From Ascarosepion bandense (taxonomy: Eukaryota > Mollusca > Cephalopoda > Sepiida > Sepiidae): a DNA stretch of 64,000 bases. The stretch lies in the NCBI GenBank assembly GCA_037127315.1, contig JBBBDQ010000330.1, forward strand, positions 7,065,501 through 7,129,500. Direction: 5' to 3'. The notes under the pieces are model-generated. The model was not told the DNA's origin. It ran no database searches and saw only the letters and a list, made by a program, of their open reading frames with translations. The translations under genes were made by a program, and so were the position numbers. This document shows positions 34,401 through 44,837 of the stretch, one piece after another (within the stretch, counting starts at the first letter, position 1; each line of letters opens with the position of its first letter).

Positions 34401-36034
34401 GCAAAAATCTGATAAAGGAAAAATATAAAGATGTGTAATACAAAGTGAAATAAAATGTATTTAAAGGTGAAAAATGGATTGCTCAAAAAAAAAAAAAAAA
34501 CTATGAAAGAAATAAAACTGAAATGAAAAACAAAAAAAATTAATTTAATAAATTTGCAATGTGAAAATAAAATGTAATGGAGGCATCAAGTAAACCATTT
34601 CAAATAATATTGACATCAGAAAAATATCTTTAATGGAAACTGAGATAGCCAAAATAGCGACAAGGATCCTGTTTATTTCTTCTCTCTTTTCCTCTATGTT
34701 TTGTTTGTGAATTTCTCCAATGTAAACCTTTGTCTCTTCTGCTCACATTCCTTTCCTTCTTTCTGCCAACCTCCAACCCAAGAAATGTTGCATCACTTTA
34801 CAACTGAAACTGACTTGGCAGGGAAAGATTCTTTTCATTTCACCAGAAGGCTTACTTATTTAGAAAGCACAAAACAGAAAAAGGTTATTGATTGTTTCCT
34901 TTACTTTACAAAATCTGGATCAAGACTGAATTGATAAAGAGTCGTTCTGAATGGACATATTTTTCAAAAGGGAACGTAAGAGACAGATGTGGAGTCACAG
35001 AAATTATGTATCAAAAAGTTTGTTTTCAAATATACTAAATAAAATATACAAGTTCACCCAAAACAAGATTCATGAGCAAATCAAGGTAGAGAGCTGCTGT
35101 TAAAATGGTTATGAAAAATTAGGTAGGTGATAGGAATTAAAAAAGGAGATGGTTAAGAAGTGAAGCTTATAAGGATAAAATTAATAGATAATTGATCCTG
35201 GATTTGAAGAGATTAAAATTCTAGTGTTCTGAAAAGCATAAACATTGAAATTTGTTCCACAAAGTAGAAGTTCTTGGAAAAAAAGCTGCCAGAGTAGAAT
35301 TTTCTTCTTACATTTGGAATATGGAAGAAATAAGATTGATTCAATTCTGTGGGAATGGCCTGGCATTTGAGATTTTTTGCTTATAAATAAAAATCTCAAT
35401 GTTGATAAATTTCCCATGATTGCTTTACACACAATCAGTATAACTGGTTATAAAATAGATAATGTGAAAATTTTTGTCAGACTTTCTCTGGCTTGAATCC
35501 TGTTGGACTGAATAAATTTTTCTTCATTTAGATTTTTCTCATATTCAGACTGGGAGATGAAAATAAATGAAAGTACTGTGAAATAGATAAATGGAGAGTC
35601 TACTCAAATATGGATAGCTACTGAAAAATAATGTTTTAGTAATAAATTCCTGCTGTTATGAAAATAAAAGGCATACTTAGTGCAACTATAATCAAGGAAC
35701 CATAGAGTTACTATAACGAAATTTAATTAAAATACATATATTGAATTAATAAGTAAATAACTATCAATGTGTTGGTTTTTATTCTTTAAAATGAAATCAA
35801 TATTCAATGGTATCAATAAATATTTTCTTTTGTAAATTAAATGAAGAAAAAAAAATCACTGAAAATATATATTTTCAAAATATTTCCTAAAGATTAAAAC
35901 AGCATATGACATGTCACTGATTTTTAAAAAAGTGGGTGCTTCTTACTGGATATAGAATCCAGTGTTGTCAGGATTTTTTACATCTAAATAAGCCTTACAT
36001 GGAACAATGAACTTCCTGTCTCACCTCTAGCACA
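34401..36034. other. No gene confidently seen
   Basis: AT-rich with an A-run near 34485-34500. The plus-strand frame 34701-34934 lies in less biased sequence but has no recognised domain. Confidence 0.45.
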
Positions 36035-36486
36035 ACTCTGAATAGTAAGTAGCTTTCATTTCCTTTACCAAAGTAATAAACACTTAGCAGACATACCTGG
36101 CTAACATATGTTCCTTTTCCATTTATTAAAATCCTTATTCAGATGAGAGGCTCACTTATTTCTCTAAATGTCACCATCTTGTCCTCTTTTGGCTAAGGAG
36201 TGCATTCTCTTTCATAGAAATGAGGATGGCAAAGAGAAAGAAAAATTTCCATTCAATCACTTCTGCCAATTTCTCATCATTTCTACATCGTAATTGATAA
36301 CCAAAAAGTTCAGAACTTACAAGTAAAACAAACAGAAATGGAGAATTAAGGATATTTTCAAATTGGCTCTTGATCAATAAATTTTGCACATCTTGTTGGA
36401 ATGAACATGTAATATTTGTTCAAGTGTTTCTGGCTAGTGTACACAAGATATATTTCAAAACTGTTTTTTGCAGTTTATTTTGTCAG
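36035..36486. repeat. Duplicated 0.43-kb segment, copy 2
   Basis: Direct repeat of 32635-33059 located 3.4 kb away on the other side of the GA tract. It contains 48 extra bases at 36264-36311 flanked by TTC, the pattern of a microhomology deletion in copy 1. An RTE fragment begins at its right edge. Confidence 0.9.
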
Positions 36487-36499
36487 TACAGTTTTAAGC

Positions 36500-36975
36500 A
36501 AATTAAGAGATCAAAAAACTTTGTCAGAAAAAAAAATTAGTACTGAACTGTTACATAATATCAGTCTTCCCATAATGGTAATGAATTCTAGACAATCTCT
36601 GCACAAATAAAAAAAAACTTGAAACAACAGAAATGTGGTTCTACAGAAGGCTGCTGAGAATATCATGAACTGAATATCTGAGCAACAACAAAGCTTTAGA
36701 AACAAAATGGGAAAAAAAGGACACTTATACTTAACATTAGAAATATTTGAAATTTCTAGGTTACAAAATGAAGAGGGCTTGAAACATTTTATACAGTCTA
36801 GATTGAAAGCAAGAAGGACAAAGGAAAACAATGCATAATCTATCTTGCGAGCTCATGTAAATGGATGGTAGAACAGGTTTTAAGAGATAACAAAAAGAAA
36901 ATTAAAAGTTACAAAGGATAGGGAATTTTGGAATATCATGATTGCCAACATTTGAAGATAAATTCTACAAAGAAA
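36500..36975 (+). mobile_element. RTE-type LINE 3' fragment
   Basis: Plus-strand sequence follows the 8.8-kb reference: an LLHNISLPIMVMNS..SLHK segment, MWFYRRLLRIS, LSNNKALETKW, then the basic region and terminal ATGATTGCCAACATTTGAAG. Decayed. Confidence 0.75.
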
Positions 36976-37661
36976 TTCTTAAACTTTATTGCTTACATAG
37001 CTAACCAAAATTCCTCTAAGTAACCCACTCTTATACCATGTGTACGAGGCATTATAATATGCACTAACCTTGCTTCTAAAATGTCACTGTATTTTCATTT
37101 TCTTGTACCAAGATATAAGAGCATCCTTTAGTCCATATATACACTTTTTAAGGTGCTAAACTTCAGATTTTACAAACATCAAAAGTAGAAAGCAACCTCC
37201 CTGTAGAAATGCTGCAGTTATATCAATGGTTTGCAGCTTCCAGCCTAATGGAAAGCATTTTTTTTTATCTATAACTGATAGATAATTAGGTTCAAGTCCA
37301 AATTGATTTAGTTTGATTTAGACTAATTCCTTCATAAATCTTTGAGAATTGGTGCTTGCATAATTTTAATAAAGCAAAAAACACATTTTTCATATTGGAC
37401 AGGAAAAAAAATTACACTTACTATTTATATTCTAAAAAATTAACTAATTTTGAACTATTTTGAAATCTTTATTAAATAAAAATGTTTGAAGAAATGAAAA
37501 TGTAAAATCTAATGCTGTTTTGACTGTGAATGTGTTTGTAAAAGAATTTCTTTTTTTTTATCATTTTAGCAACTGTTAGATTATTTTTTGTATGGATGTT
37601 CAAAAAGGAAATTTTTGAATTGTAACATTTGATTGAATAATTTTATCTATTACCAAAAGAG

Positions 37662-37704
<43 letters not shown>

Positions 37705-37794
37705 AATGACCTGCTACTACAAAATGACTGCCCCTTTCAAAATAGATGTTTATTCTTTATGATCTACCTTTTACTTTTATAAATGTATTATTTG
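36976..37794. other. AT-rich stretch, no gene seen
   Basis: Contains a (TA)n run at 37663-37699. Nothing else recognised. Confidence 0.5.
37663..37699. repeat. (TA)n microsatellite
   Basis: Uninterrupted TA repeat. Confidence 0.95.
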
Positions 37795-38107
37795 TCCAAA
37801 GTTTGAATGTTGCTGCTATATCTGGTCTTGTGCTCCTGATATATATCTAGAGGTTCTTGACTCCAATCATTTTCTCACTGATGCAACATGGCTTTTCTGC
37901 AAATATTTTCATGGCAATTGTTCTGATGAGTTTTTCTCCATGGTGCTTCAACTGTGTGAATTTATTAGATTGGCAATTAGGTCTCTCCACTTTACTGTTG
38001 AACTAGCTAGATACAAATTCTTGCACTGATCACTTCTGGAACTCTGTTTCCCTGCCACCTACAATCATCAAAAGTCTTTAAATGCAATGCTAATCTATCT
38101 TCATTGA
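37795..38107 (+). mobile_element. Jockey-type LINE 3' fragment
   Basis: Reads ECCCYIWSCAPDIYLEVLDS, an SNHFLTDAT segment (SLQSLSHRR in better copies), KYFHGNCSDEF and the ATRSxxFTVE region, ending near TCTTTAAATGCAATGCTAAT. The terminal CCCCTGCA tail is missing; the 84-bp minisatellite starts at this point. Confidence 0.75.
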
Positions 38108-39296
38108 AGAAAAGAAAGTGTCTTACCTTCTTGAATAAAATGAGCTCATACTTATCTCATGTGCAAAATATGTGAAAGAAAGTATGGCAGATTCAAAGAA
38201 AGTGTCTTACCTTCTTGAACAAAATGAGCTCATACTTATCTCATGTGCAAAATATGTGAAAGAAAGTATGGCAGATTCAAAGAAAGTGTCTTACCTTCTT
38301 GAACAAAATGAGCTCATACTTATCTCATGTGCAAAATATGTGAAAGAAAGTATGGCAGATTCAAAGAAAGTGTCTTACCTTCTTGAACAAAATGAGCTCA
38401 TACTTGTCTCATGTGCAAAATATGTGAAAGAAAGTATGGCAGATTCAAAGAAAGTGTCTTACCTTCTTGAACAAAATGAGCTCATACTTATCTCATGTGC
38501 AAAATATGTGAAAGAAAGTATGGCAGATTCAAAGAAAGTGTCTTACCTTCTTGAGCAAAATGAGCTCATACTTATCTCATGTGCAAAATATGTGAAAGAA
38601 AGTATGGCAGATTCAAAGAAAGTGTCTTACCTTCTTGAACAAAATGAGCTCATACTTATCTCATGTGCAAAATATGTGAAAGAAAGTATGGCAGATTCAA
38701 AGAAAGTGTCTTACCTTCTTGAACAAAATGAGCTCATACTTATCTCATGTGCAAAATATGTGAAAGAAAGTATGGCAGATTCAAAGAAAGTGTCTTACCT
38801 TCTTGAACAAAATGAGCTCATACTTATCTCATGTGCAAAATATGTGAAAGAAAGTATGGCAGATTCAAAGAAAGTGTCTTACCTTCTTGAACAAAATGAG
38901 CTCATACTTATCTCATGTGCAAAATATGTGAAAGAAAGTATGGCAGATTCAAAGAAAGTGTCTTACCTTCTTGAACAAAATGAGCTCATACTTATCTCAT
39001 GTGCAAAATATGTGAAAGTATGGCAGATTCAAAGAAAGTGTCTTACCTTCTTGAACAAAATGAGCTCATACTTATCTCATGTGCAAAATATGTGAAAGAA
39101 AGTATGGCAGATTCAAAGAAAGTGTCTTACCTTCTTGAACAAAATGAGCTCATACTTGTCTCATGTGCAAAATATGTGAAAGAAAGTATGGCAGATTCAA
39201 AGAAAGTGTCTTACCTTCTTGAACAAAATGAGCTCATACTTATCTCATGTGCAAAATATGTGAAAGAAAGTATGGCAGATTCAAAAGCTACAATTT
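38108..39296. repeat. 84-bp minisatellite, about 14 units
   Basis: Units of 84 bp (GAAAGTATGGCAGATTCAAA ... CATGTGCAAAATATGTGAAA) repeat head to tail with almost no differences. Seen variants: ATAAAA for ACAAAA in the first unit, CTTGTCTC for CTTATCTC at 38404 and 39156, GAGC for GAAC near 38554, and a 4-bp deletion near 39017. Because 84 is divisible by three, one plus-strand frame stays open from 38172 for 307 codons (28-residue unit starting ESMADSKKVSYLLEQNELIL), until the 4-bp deletion shifts it. No start context, signal peptide or domain supports a real protein. Confidence 0.95.
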
Positions 39297-39424
39297 AAGA
39301 ACTTGGTTTTGGAGTTCAGAGATTTTGTGATACAAATTTGTTACTTATGCAAATTTCTAAGCCTCAGCAACTCAGTAAAATGAGCATGAGTGAGGGGGCA
39401 GCAGAGGCTGACAAGTCTTGGGGC

Positions 39425-39612
39425 CATGCTTTGCAATTTTTTACCTTAATTTGGGGATGAATTATTTGCCTGTATTTAGAACCTTAACACATGCTACCAA
39501 CCCAGGTTAAGGTGAACCTAAGAACAAGAGCAATTAAGAGGTAGTTCTATGCTCCTCAAAACCTCCTGATAAGATCTTGTTGTCAGTTGTAATCTATCGG
39601 CATACCGAGGAC
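39425..39612. repeat. Unclassified dispersed repeat U, right part
   Basis: CAATTAAGAGGTAGTTCTATGCTCCTC...GTAATCTATCGGCATACC matches the right block of the 16.8- and 21.5-kb copies. Confidence 0.55.
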
Positions 39613-39844
39613 ACACTTTACATGAAGTAACCTGACAAGAACATCAAACGCAAGAGATCATTATATTTTTCAACTGCTGAAATATCTTATATTTACAGAG
39701 CTGAAAATAAATGCTCATTTTCACATTGTAATGTCTAACAGGTTATAAATAATAACCCTTCACCACATTTTAATTAAAAAATATGAACAAGATAAATATC
39801 TATATTTAAATTCAAAACAATAAAAATAATAAATCAAATGTTTA

Positions 39845-40262
39845 AAAGATCTTCTGCTGTGTCTGTTAAGGACGCAGGCAATCATGACCTTCCACATCCT
39901 CCTATCCCTTGTAGCTTTTAACACTGTTTTTCTTGTTAATTTTCCCAAGCCCTGCTTTGCCATCCACTTGCTCAAACCCATCAAGTATTCTCATGTTGCT
40001 TTCCCCTGTCTCTATTTCCCTCTGTCCTGTGAGTATTAGATTCTCCAAGTCCTCCTTCCTCATTACATGTCCCAAAAACTTCAGCTGTATCTTCCTGATA
40101 TGTTTACTTTTCATTTCCATCTTCTTCAAAACCTCATTGTTGCTCACATATTTGGTCCATGGCATCTTCAACATCCTTCAGTAGAAAGACATTTCAGTTG
40201 CTTCATGTTTTTCATTCATCTTTGATGATATTGTTCATCAATCACTGCCATATTGAAGAATA
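39845..40262 (-). mobile_element. RTE-type LINE 3' fragment, interrupted by a Helitron
   Basis: Minus strand reads MLKMPWTKYVSNNEVLKKME, IRKIQLKFLGHVMRKEDLEN, SNMRILDGFEQVDGKAGLGK and the terminus CATGATTGCCTGCGTCC. Its more 5' sequence (GAAGAATA at 40255-40262) continues at 40984 (TACATCACGTAAATC) after the Helitron. Confidence 0.8.
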
Positions 40263-40983
40263 TCTAAACTTATTTATAAATGGAATTTTGTGTGTGTGTG
40301 TGTATATATCCGTTACCTATAGACTATGAAACAGCTGAACCGATTTTCTTGAAAATTTACACAGTTATACTATAAGCGTCTGCGAGTGTTCTTAGCTAGG
40401 TTTTGTGTCGAGGTATCCCCGATAAATATCAAAAATCGATAATCAAAAAAATCTGGTTATAGAAGGAGTGGTCCAATTTTAAGTAAATTTGATACACTCA
40501 TAGACAAAGACATAAGAAACGATATTCAGAAGTTTCAAGGTTGCAGTTCTTACAGGTTGCAGAAAATCGATAATATATATACATATATGAAAGGCAAGAT
40601 GTTTGTGTGTGTCTGTTTATGTGCCTGTATGTCTGTATTTTTTTCAGCCCTTTTATTTTAGTTTTTGCTTCGGGTTTAGCTCTAAGTAGGTATAATTGTA
40701 GTTCTTTGTCTCAGCCATGATACCATTTACTCAGAGGATTTATTTAGCCTTCAAAATTCAGTTTACAACAAAAAAAAAAAAAAATTATTTGATATCGATA
40801 CCAGGAAATCAAAATTTGACTTACATCCATTCATTTTTCTTTCAATCTATGGTTTCGCTTTAACTGGAAACAACTATTGCTTGTTAGTCTTTCGTGCCAA
40901 CATCCAAAGAGCCTGAGCTCCAGGACCATGGATTAGTTTTAAAGCTTTCATTACACCCGAGCAACGCTGGGCTATACTGCTAA
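40263..40983 (+). mobile_element. Non-autonomous Helitron with both ends
   Basis: Starts with TC at 40263 after an A, followed by TAAACTTATTTATAAATGGA and a GT-rich stretch, then ACTATGAAACAGCTGAACCG, an interior motif common in Helitrons. It ends with hairpin CCCGAGCAACGCTGGG and CTAA at 40980-40983, before a T. The flanking RTE sequence rejoins exactly at A|T, so the boundaries are supported by an empty site. Length 721 bp; no Rep/helicase. Interior tail is about 95% like 1-381. Confidence 0.8.
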
Positions 40984-41639
40984 TACATCACGTAAATCTT
41001 TTTTTTTTTATGTATTTTATATTCTGCTTCAAATTAGAACTTGCCCTGATTCACTCTACTTCAAAACCTATTAGACAGATGTGAACATTAAGAAAGTAAA
41101 ACTAAAAATAAAAGTCACCCTATATGCAGGGTTTCTGAGCATCATATCCAGCTCACAAAATAGTTTAAAAAAGAAAAAAATCAAAACAAATAAAATAACT
41201 ATATAAAAAGGAGCCAATCATAAACATTACTGCTAAAGCAAAAAAGCATGACAAAAAAATACTGAACCATGATCCACCCCATCTGCTTTTAAGAATGCCA
41301 CTCATGACACTGTCACTGGTTGTGACAAGTATATAAGCCATCACCATCGGTAACCTTGGTCAATTGACCTGACACGCACATCAACTCAAGGCCCTATCAA
41401 ATCTCCCCTTCCTCCAGGTCACTTCCCTCACCCATAAAAAGACATTCTGTCTTGTATCCTGTATATCAGCAATTCAAAGAATTTTATGTTAACAATTCCT
41501 GTTTTTTTTCTGCCTCATTAGCAGTACATTGGTAACTTGTTTGTTTGCATGCTACTATATGCATGTTTATAACATGTATAATTTGCTAATTATATATTTC
41601 ATGAATTTACATCCATTAGACTCCTCAGCTTTATTGTCA
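40984..41639. other. No gene seen after RTE stub
   Basis: The first ~17 bases continue the RTE copy. The rest is unassigned. Confidence 0.45.
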
Positions 41640-41770
41640 TATTCACTGCATTTCAGATATTGTACACTAACCTTCTTCAGGTGAATAGACTTTTGGACTG
41701 AACCCTTTATTTTGATCAATATGATAGATTATTCTCATTCTATGAGTGATGCCACTTCTAGATGTCTTAG
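41640..41770 (-). mobile_element. Penelope-like terminal (pseudo-LTR) fragment
   Basis: On the minus strand: TAGAAGTGGCATCACTCATAG, AATGAGAATAATC, AAAATAAAGGGTTCAG and CACCTGAAGAAGGTTAGTG, parallel to 47380-47480. It faces the plus-strand copy at 41880. Confidence 0.55.
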
Positions 41771-41834
41771 TTATCTCCATTTAACTGAACTATCAAAGTT
41801 TTTGTTTGCCAGATATTGAAATCTAAAATTTTTG

Positions 41835-42060
41835 GTTTAAGGCAGTGGATCCAACCAACACATTTATCCACTGGGCCATGTGTCCTTGAAGACTCATAGA
41901 ACAAAAACAATCTTCCTCAGTGATTGAAATAAAGGATTTGGTTCAAATTTCCAGTCATCTGAAGAAGTTTGGAGCTTACAACAGCCAAAACACCATGAAT
42001 ATGACAAAGATGAGCACAAAAGCCCACAATACCTCATCTCAGATATATAGACAAATATCT
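41835..42060 (+). mobile_element. Penelope-like terminal fragment with tRNA-like segment
   Basis: The plus strand carries AAATAAAGGATTTGGTTC, CATCTGAAGAAGTTTGGAGC and ACAACAGCCAAAAC. Immediately left, 41835-41880 on the minus strand has GGCCCAGTGGATAAATG, a degraded A-box-like segment, at the same junction (GTGTCCTTGA) as in the 47.3-kb copy. Confidence 0.55.
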
Positions 42061-42829
42061 TTCATAAAATAGTACCAAACTAAAGAATATTAGAACTATG
42101 GTAAAAATAACCAGTGTCTTCTTTGTGTTTTTTACTGCCCTATTTCTTCAGGAAGTAGGTAATCATGATTCCTCACAGACTTGCCTTTCTTTATTATCTC
42201 TAAATAACTATGACTTCTTAGGAAAGAGAGTGGTTTCCTGTTGCCTTCTTAATGGTTTTGATATATGCAAATATAACAACTTTTCCTAGACTGGCTGTTC
42301 CCTAAAGCTAGAGTGCCCAATCTCCCTGCTATTTAACACTTAACTGGAGACGGGTCAGTACAAGAGTCTTATGCTCCCTAACCCAATCTATGATCACTCT
42401 ACCACATCCAAATTTTAATAAAATAGTATTCTTATAAAATACAAATTTTGTGGTAACCTAATTAAATCATAATTGATCATTCCTTCTTCAGTAAATCAAC
42501 AGTTTTTTGTGCTAATTTTTATCAACTTGAGATTTTTCTTAAGTTGAAGAATTTTAACACATTCAACATTATGGATAAAAAATGTGAATTTTATAGTTTT
42601 TTTTTTTGTTTTTTTTTTCAGAGATTTTGCATGAATAAAACAAATTCACAGATTTAGACAAAAAGAAAAGACCCAAAAATGACATCAAAATCAACAAAAA
42701 CTTCTCATTCTTTAATCATCAGTTGTGCTTAGCTTAATTTGTAATATATATATATAAATATAGGTAAAAAAAAAAAAAAGAGTTAAGATAATGAAATTCA
42801 CTAACCACTGTTTGGAGTTTCCAACCAGC
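42061..42829. other. AT-rich stretch, no gene seen
   Basis: 42105-42230 faintly resembles a minus-strand RTE terminus (AGGTAATCATGATTCCTC) but is too diverged to call. Confidence 0.4.
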
Positions 42830-43047
42830 TTTGGGCCCCTATCTTAGCTGAGGATTTTGTGGGTAGTTTCAAGACCCCCGGAATAATAACAAGAAGGCCC
42901 TCTCGCTACCTGCCATGTTTGATGTGACGTCAGCAAGTGTAGTCAATTGAGGAGCCATAATACATTTAGAAGCTCATTCTATGAACACGTTTTTCACTTC
43001 ACTAATAAGTTTCACTTTTCTAGTAAGTTTTTTCCACTTAAAAGAAA
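42830..43047 (+). promoter_or_regulatory. Upstream region of THAP exon, with CRE-like palindrome
   Basis: Less AT-rich than its surroundings. Contains TGACGTCA at about 42926-42933, a CREB/ATF-type palindrome often found close to transcription starts. No TATA box is evident. It may be the promoter or terminal region of a THAP-type transposon or gene. Confidence 0.3.
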
Positions 43048-43307
43048 ATGCCATGTCATCGTGTTGTTCCTAACTGCCAAGGAAATTATACTAAAGGGTC
43101 AAAAGTTAGTGCGTTCAGATTTCACGAAAATCAAGAAATGTGCAACAAATGGCTTCGGGCCATCAAGTGGATAGATTGTTTAGCTACCAAGTATAGCTGA
43201 GTAAGTCAACACTTTCTTATTTAGTAATGTTTTGTTTTAAAATTAATTTCAGAATTTTATGTGATGAAAATTTTTTTAAAAATCTGAAATTCAATAAATC
43301 TTCTTGT
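43048..43307 (+). pseudogene. THAP-domain exon pair, disrupted
   Basis: ATG at 43048 opens 50 codons: MPCHRVVPNCQGNYTKGSKV, SAFRFHENQEM, KWLRAIKWIDCLATKYS, then TGA at 43198 directly before GTAAGT. This is the N-terminal two thirds of a THAP zinc-finger (C2CH, DNA binding; found in P-type transposases and THAP proteins). A good acceptor (TTAATTTCAG) ends at 43252, and the next bases encode ILCDENFFKNLKFNKSSC, fitting the missing last part (C.xHF). The position expected to be Cys in the first pair reads Arg (HRVVPNC), the His of the CxxH reads Asn, and the stop before the donor breaks the join. It therefore looks like a decayed transposon or retired gene. Confidence 0.65.
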
Positions 43308-43348
43308 TGAGGTGCTCTCCACCTTTCCATGGAAATGGACTATTCGAA

Positions 43349-43446
43349 TCACTATATAGAATAGTGGTGATTATACCTCGGGTAAGGAAGTCGAGTGAGT
43401 GAGTCAGTCGGGTATTTCCGGTATTGCACCGGGAGTGTTCTACTAG
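43349..43446 (+). mobile_element. Possible 98-bp mini-Helitron
   Basis: The right end is textbook: hairpin CCGGT-ATTGC-ACCGG at 43418-43432, then CTAG at 43443-43446 before a T. The left end (A|TCACTATATAGAATAG at 43349) resembles Helitron starts. The interior has GAGTGAGTGAGTCAGTCGGG. An inverted repeat ACTATTC/GAATAGT spans the proposed left edge, which makes the 5' boundary uncertain. Confidence 0.4.
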
Positions 43447-44269
43447 TCAATCTATCACGTCTCTACAGCAATACTGTATACTAATTACCTTGCTCTGTAT
43501 TCTACTAATCCTCATCTCTTGTAAATATGTAGTATGCCCCAGTCCTGACTGGAGAGATGAAAAGTAGATGGAGTCATACATTTAATAAATTTGTAGAAAA
43601 GTAAATATAACAAAGTGGAGTGGGAATTGAACTTGGTTCTCCAATTTCCCTTCTCATACCATTAACCATCATTCTACCTGCATATCAAATCTTTATACTA
43701 CTGCTTTTAAATTAGTGCTTTTTTTTTTTTAAAGGAAAGCTCTATGTTGCCATTCCTGATCTGGTGTTCTGTAAGGGAATCTTGACTGCCAGAAGGATTG
43801 GTGGTTTGATCAGACTAATCTTACAGACTGATTTGAAGAGCAGGCAAGCATTAAAAGACAGCACTTAAAAGAATCCTTCATCCGTACACAGGTTTGGCCT
43901 TGAAGAGAGAAAGAAGCAGAAGGATGTTAGAAGAGGAAATGACGTGGAAGCCTTTTGAAGAAAGATTTTCTATGAGATAATAGATTTTTGTAATGCAAGC
44001 TTTGAATGTTATACGCAGAGATATATTAACATGTTCATAGCCTAATAATGAAAACAACTGCACTTATTTTACACAACAAATATTTATTTTTTAGCAATTT
44101 CTTTTTTTCTTGTTAAATACTTCTGTTAATCATATACAGTTTATTATACAGTACCATTTCAAGCTTACATCAAAATTGTTACAGAAGTTGATTTTTAGAA
44201 TTTTTTTAAAAGCATTTTATCTCATGCAAGGAAATAAAGCCATTAAGACAAGGATATATTGAGTGTGAA
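43447..44269. other. No gene seen
   Basis: 43615-43660 on the minus strand contains AAGTTCAATTCCCACTCC, resembling a B box, but no matching A box at the right distance. Otherwise unassigned. Confidence 0.4.
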
Positions 44270-44363
44270 ATCAGAAACATTATTTCAGGAATGAGAATAA
44301 TAGAAGAGTAATCAGGAAGACAACACTGAATTTAAATTTTTAAAATTTAAAGTTGGCTGGAAA
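44270..44363 (-). mobile_element. Jockey-type LINE tail, part 1 (interrupted)
   Basis: Matches 46065-46170 (AGGAAT, AGAAGAGTAATCAGGA, AAAGTTGGCTGGAAA). The copy is split by the solo LTR and resumes at 44838. Confidence 0.6.
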
Positions 44364-44837
44364 TGTAATATAACAATCTGGCCCCACCCGAGGAAGTGAT
44401 GCAAGCGATGGTGTTTCCCGTCGGTGGAGGGGTCGGCGAGCGGCAGGGCGGGTGTTTGTGAAATACATCCTGTCGAGGCCGGAGCGGATGTCGTTTGACC
44501 TTATTTCCGACAGCGGCGGAAATGACTACGGAGGCAAACAGAACAGGTGTCTCTGGGAATTACGTGGGCGTTGCGTGGGCGAGGCAAAACCGGAAGGAAA
44601 GTCCCGGTTCTAGAAGACTATATAAAGACCTCGACACACGGATTCGCCAGCAGAGAACGGCCAGTGGAAGCAGAGGGACACCACAGGCAAAAACTACACT
44701 CCCGCCAACCCATTCTATGTGCGCTCTCACTCTCCTGTTCTCTATTCCACACGGTTCGTCGTCATTAATAAAAATATAACCTTATATTTTTATATATGCG
44801 TGTTTGTTGTTTTGTCGTCGTACGGCGATATATAACA
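44364..44837 (+). mobile_element. Solo LTR, 474 bp, with 4-bp target duplication
   Basis: Begins TGTAATATAACA and ends TATATAACA, so it has TG...CA ends, and is flanked by GAAA on both sides (44360-44363 and 44838-44841). Inside are a TATA box (TATATAAAGACC, about 44619) and, near the right end, a polyadenylation signal (AATAAAAAT, about 44766), the expected order of U3, R and U5. GC- and CpG-rich compared with the AT-rich surroundings. The host jockey tail is continuous across it when the LTR is removed. The superfamily is unclear; a 4-bp duplication is compatible with Ty3/gypsy or BEL. Frames within it (44495-44779) are not genes. Confidence 0.88.

Noticed and set aside
33344..34486. Long open frames (201, 330 and 311 codons) on both strands
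   Set aside because: They arise from the GA-repeat composition; all frames of such sequence are open and the residues are only Arg/Glu/Lys/Gln or Ser/Leu/Phe.
38172..39095. 307-codon repeat protein as a real gene
   Set aside because: Frame persists only because the 84-bp unit is a multiple of three. A 4-bp deletion in one unit breaks it, and there is no promoter, signal or domain.
42100..42300. Minus-strand RTE terminus
   Set aside because: Only a dozen or so bases resemble the family end; too diverged to call.
43615..43660. tRNA B box on the minus strand
   Set aside because: No A box at the needed distance and no cloverleaf.
44495..44779. 94-codon frame in GC-rich sequence as a gene
   Set aside because: It lies wholly within the solo LTR, between its TATA box region and poly-A signal.
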